From positions 1-7,728 of the forward strand of contig JAPOIC010000091.1 in the NCBI GenBank assembly GCA_029979145.1: a stretch of DNA of 7,728 nucleotides. Direction: 5' to 3'. Each line of letters begins with the position of its first letter. Position 1 is the first letter of the stretch. Under the pieces are notes generated by a model. That model was not told where the DNA came from. It was given only the letters and a program-made list of their open reading frames with translations, and did not search any database. Position numbers and translations under genes: made by a program. Positions 5,895 to 7,728 of the stretch are shown one piece after another. The stretch is from Opitutaceae bacterium (lineage in GTDB: Bacteria; Verrucomicrobiota; Verrucomicrobiia; Opitutales; Opitutaceae).

Positions 5895-6391
5895 AAGCCG
5901 ATCCCGCCGTCACCCTCGCCCTGGTCAAGCAATGCGTCCGCGCCCTCGATGATAAGAAGGCCGGCGACCTGCTCGTGCTCGACGTTCACGCCCAGTCGTC
6001 GATCACCGATTTCCTCATCGTCGCCACGGGCACGTCCGAGCCGCACCTGCGCGCACTGCGCATCGAGGCCGAGAAGGTGCTCGACGCCGCCGGCGCCCCG
6101 ATCGTGGGCATGGACGGCTTCCGCGAGAGCGGCTGGGTCGTGATCGATGCCTTCGATGTGATGATCCACCTTTTCACCGAGGAGAAGCGCGCGAACTACA
6201 ACCTCGAGCGCCTGTGGAAGGACTCGAAGGAAGTCGCCCTGGCCAGTCTCCTGACCGACGCCAAACCAGCGGCGAAGAAGGCCCCCGCCAAGAAAAAGGC
6301 TGCAGCCAAAAAGCCGGCGGCGAAAAAGAAAACCGCGGCCAAACCCGCGGTGAGGAAAAAGACCGCCGCGAAGAAGAAAAAGGCGGACTGA
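5891..6391 (+). CDS. rsfS: Ribosomal silencing factor RsfS (YbeB/DUF143) with Lys/Ala-rich C-terminal tail
   Basis: RsfS binds ribosomal protein uL14 on the free 50S subunit and blocks joining with 30S, slowing translation when nutrients are low. The ATG at 5891 overlaps the nadD stop, so translation is probably coupled. Residues 5-120 are a complete RsfS domain: DLLVLDVHAQSSITDFLIVATGTSEPHLRAL (26-56), then GMDGFRESGWVVIDAFDVMIHLFTEEKRANYNLERLW (73-109), which includes the family's conserved GxxxSGWVxxDxxDVxxHxF pattern and a closing Y-L-W stretch. Typical RsfS ends soon after that. Here about 42 further residues (125-166) consist almost only of Lys, Ala and Pro, with 18 Lys and one Arg in AAKK-type repeats. 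The tail is like histone-H1-type basic tails and probably contacts RNA; that is an inference. Confidence 0.96.
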   Translation: MKADPAVTLALVKQCVRALDDKKAGDLLVLDVHAQSSITDFLIVATGTSEPHLRALRIEAEKVLDAAGAPIVGMDGFRESGWVVIDAFDVMIHLFTEEKRANYNLERLWKDSKEVALASLLTDAKPAAKKAPAKKKAAAKKPAAKKKTAAKPAVRKKTAAKKKKAD

Positions 6392-6392
6392 G

Positions 6393-6541
6393 TTTTTATA
6401 GGAGGGCGCAGAGCACGCGGAGGAGAAGGCAGGTCGGAAGATTATTTTTTACAGGAGGTAACGGAGGAAGATTTTCTCTGCGATCTCAGCGGCCTCCTGT
6501 AAGATCTTCGGTCTCTGTTCCCTCCGTTACCTCCTGTAAAA
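6393..6541 (+). repeat. 149-bp interleaved inverted-repeat element, copy 2
   Basis: Arms run a (6393-6423), b (6447-6467), a' (6476-6504), b' (6512-6541). Arms b and b' are perfectly complementary over 21 nt (6447-6467 with 6521-6541). Arms a and a' match at about 22 of 29 positions. b' as a reverse complement also matches arm b of copy 1 at 23 of 25 positions (ACAGGAGG-AAC-GAGGGAACAGAG pattern). The element fills the whole gap between the convergent rsfS and the DUF481-type gene, starting 2 bp after the rsfS stop and ending 5 bp before the other stop. No T-run follows the stem on either strand, so it is not a standard intrinsic terminator. Confidence 0.82.
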
Positions 6542-6545
6542 TTCC

Positions 6546-7622
6546 TCAGAACGCGTAGCCGACGGAGCTGGTGACGCGCTGGTCGGAGCGGGCCTCCTTG
6601 TTGAGGACGGCGTTGTCGTATTCGTATTCGTAACGCAGGTTGAGCGAGATGCGTTCGCTCATCTTGCCTTGGAGCGTGCTGTTGAAGCGCACCTTGTAGT
6701 TGTCGACGTCGTCGGCGAGCGTGTTGGTGTTGATCGTCGACGTGGCCAGGCGGGCGCGGCCGTTGGGGGAGTAGAGGGCGTTGAGGGCCTGGGAGACGGT
6801 GAGGCGGCCGTTGATCTTGTAGGTGTAGTCTTGGAAGACCTCGCCGAAGTAGTTGAAGCCCGGCTCGAGACCCTCGGCGTCGCGGTATTGGGCCGTAAGG
6901 CCGGCGCCGACGTTGACCTTGTGCTGGTCGTTCTGGACGAGCTGGTAACCGAGCGAGCCGTTCTGCTCGAGGTTGAGGTTGATCTGGGTAATCTGGTCGC
7001 GCGCGTAGCTGGTGAGGCTCTGGCCGAAGACGCGCTCGGACGTTTCGCGGCGCCAGCGGAAACTCGCGTCGTTACGGTCACTGGCGAGGTTGCCGTTGTT
7101 TTCGCCGTAAAGGTAGCGGCCGGTGGCGCGGTAGCTGTCGCGGCCGGACTTCAACTCGGCCTCGGCGCGCAGGGAGGTGTTGTTGATTTCGCTGCGGCCG
7201 GACTGGTTGTGGAAGCCGAACTCGACCTTGCCTTTCCACTTGGGTGGGGGCGGCGGGGCGGGCTGGATCAGGCCGGACTCGTTGGCAGCGACGGTGCCGG
7301 CGGCCGGCTTCTTGGCCTTGGGCTTGGGCTGAGTGGGCGGCAGACCGCTGAGCGGCTCCACCGGAACCTCGGGGGTATCGACGATGGCGGCGTCGGTTTC
7401 ATTGACGACCAAGTCGCCAAGGACGTCGGACCGGAAGTGAATCTTGCCGTCGACCCGCATGATGACGTGGCCGGTGATGCGGTCGCCGTTGTTGAGATGG
7501 AGTTCGGCCCCCGGGAGGGCCGGTGCCAACAGCAAGCCACTGAAAAAGAAGAGGACGGAACGCAGAACTCCGGGTCGAAGCGCGGTGAAAGTGTGGATCT
7601 GGGTGGCGGCAAAACGTGGCAT
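6546..7622 (-). CDS. DUF481-type outer-membrane beta-barrel protein
   Basis: This 358-residue exported protein has a signal peptide (hydrophobic 19-36, probable cleavage after PGA at 39). A short beta domain follows at about 40-83, LHLNNGDRITGHVIMRVDGKIHF...LGDLVV, a pattern common ahead of DUF481 barrels. A Pro/Lys-rich linker lies at about 84-130 with six prolines in a row (122-127). From 131 the sequence alternates in the way of amphipathic strands (KVEFGFHNQSGRSEINNTSLRAEAEL, then YRATGRYLYGENNG, and so on). It closes with SSVGYAF, where the terminal Phe is the usual signal for insertion by the BAM complex. DUF481 proteins (YdiY-like) are outer-membrane proteins of unknown function. Start is ATG 7622, with no strong ribosome binding site visible. 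It is convergent with rsfS, so probably transcribed alone. Confidence 0.85.
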   Translation of the reverse strand: MPRFAATQIHTFTALRPGVLRSVLFFFSGLLLAPALPGAELHLNNGDRITGHVIMRVDGKIHFRSDVLGDLVVNETDAAIVDTPEVPVEPLSGLPPTQPKPKAKKPAAGTVAANESGLIQPAPPPPPKWKGKVEFGFHNQSGRSEINNTSLRAEAELKSGRDSYRATGRYLYGENNGNLASDRNDASFRWRRETSERVFGQSLTSYARDQITQINLNLEQNGSLGYQLVQNDQHKVNVGAGLTAQYRDAEGLEPGFNYFGEVFQDYTYKINGRLTVSQALNALYSPNGRARLATSTINTNTLADDVDNYKVRFNSTLQGKMSERISLNLRYEYEYDNAVLNKEARSDQRVTSSVGYAF

Positions 7623-7685
7623 GACGGATGACTTTTCTGCAACAGAACGAACGAGCAGGATGTGGCGAGTGGAAATTGCGGATTT

Positions 7686-7718
7686 GGCTGATATTTAGCC
7701 GTTTTCGGAGGGAAAACG
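7686..7718. promoter_or_regulatory. Inverted repeats upstream of the DUF481-type gene
   Basis: CGTTTTC-GGAGG-GAAAACG (7700-7718) is a perfect 7-bp hairpin. Next to it, GGCT-GATATTT-AGCC (7686-7700) is a smaller one whose AT-rich centre (TAAATA on the minus strand) could be a -10 element about 60-70 bp before the start codon. The pair could be an operator and promoter for the gene at 7622, or the end of a gene beyond the window. Weak evidence only. Confidence 0.25.
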
Positions 7719-7728
7719 ACCGCTGGCG

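Noticed and set aside
6447..6541. Intrinsic terminator for rsfS and the DUF481-type gene
   Set aside because: The stem is strong, but the loop is 53 nt and no T-run follows it on either strand (the T-runs lie on the 5' side of the stem).
5031..6541. nadD-rsfS as cargo of a composite mobile element
   Set aside because: The flanking copies are diverged and lack transposase genes, and nadD-rsfS is a conserved core gene pair; dispersed repeats at gene borders are the simpler reading.
6669..7631. Long plus-strand open frame (320 codons) opposite the DUF481-type gene
   Set aside because: It is antisense to a well-supported gene, low in complexity (Val/Gly/Ala/Glu-rich), and arises easily in high-GC DNA; no domain is recognisable.

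Overview
The window looks like a chromosomal segment from a high-GC, double-membrane bacterium. The best guess is Verrucomicrobiota, perhaps an Opitutaceae-like lineage. This rests on the prepilin signature AFTL(V/I)E with Ala at -1, which is common in Planctomycetes/Verrucomicrobia-type genomes, on the dense short palindromic repeats, and on the overall base composition. No rRNA or marker gene fixes the taxonomy, so it remains an inference.

Positions 1-4930, minus strand, hold a tightly packed type II secretion (T2SS) operon. In transcription order it contains a small exported GspC/PilP-like protein, then the pseudopilins gspG (major), gspH, gspI, gspJ and gspK (minor), then a gspL-like bitopic membrane protein that runs off the left edge. 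Junctions are ATGA or TGATG stop/start overlaps, except gspG-gspH, which overlap by about 65 bp. Together these genes would build the periplasmic pseudopilus, its tip complex (H/I/J/K), part of the inner-membrane platform (L) and possibly the link to the secretin (C-like). The ATPase, secretin and GspF are not in the window.

Positions 4931-5303 form a repeat-filled intergenic region between the divergent T2SS operon and nadD. Positions 5304-6391, plus strand, hold nadD and rsfS, overlapping by ATGA. NadD makes NAD precursors and RsfS silences ribosomes when nutrients run short. This RsfS carries a 42-residue Lys/Ala tail. Positions 6392-6545 are a second repeat-filled gap, and 6546-7622 (minus) encodes an outer-membrane beta-barrel of the DUF481 type, convergent with rsfS.

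The most unusual content is repetitive DNA. Two different palindromic repeat elements lie inside coding sequence, in open frame, exactly within the cleavable prepilin leaders of gspI and gspK, lengthening those leaders to about 38 and 67 residues. Separately, a 150-bp element with four interleaved arms (a-b-a'-b', a pseudoknot-type order) occurs in two diverged same-orientation copies flanking nadD-rsfS.
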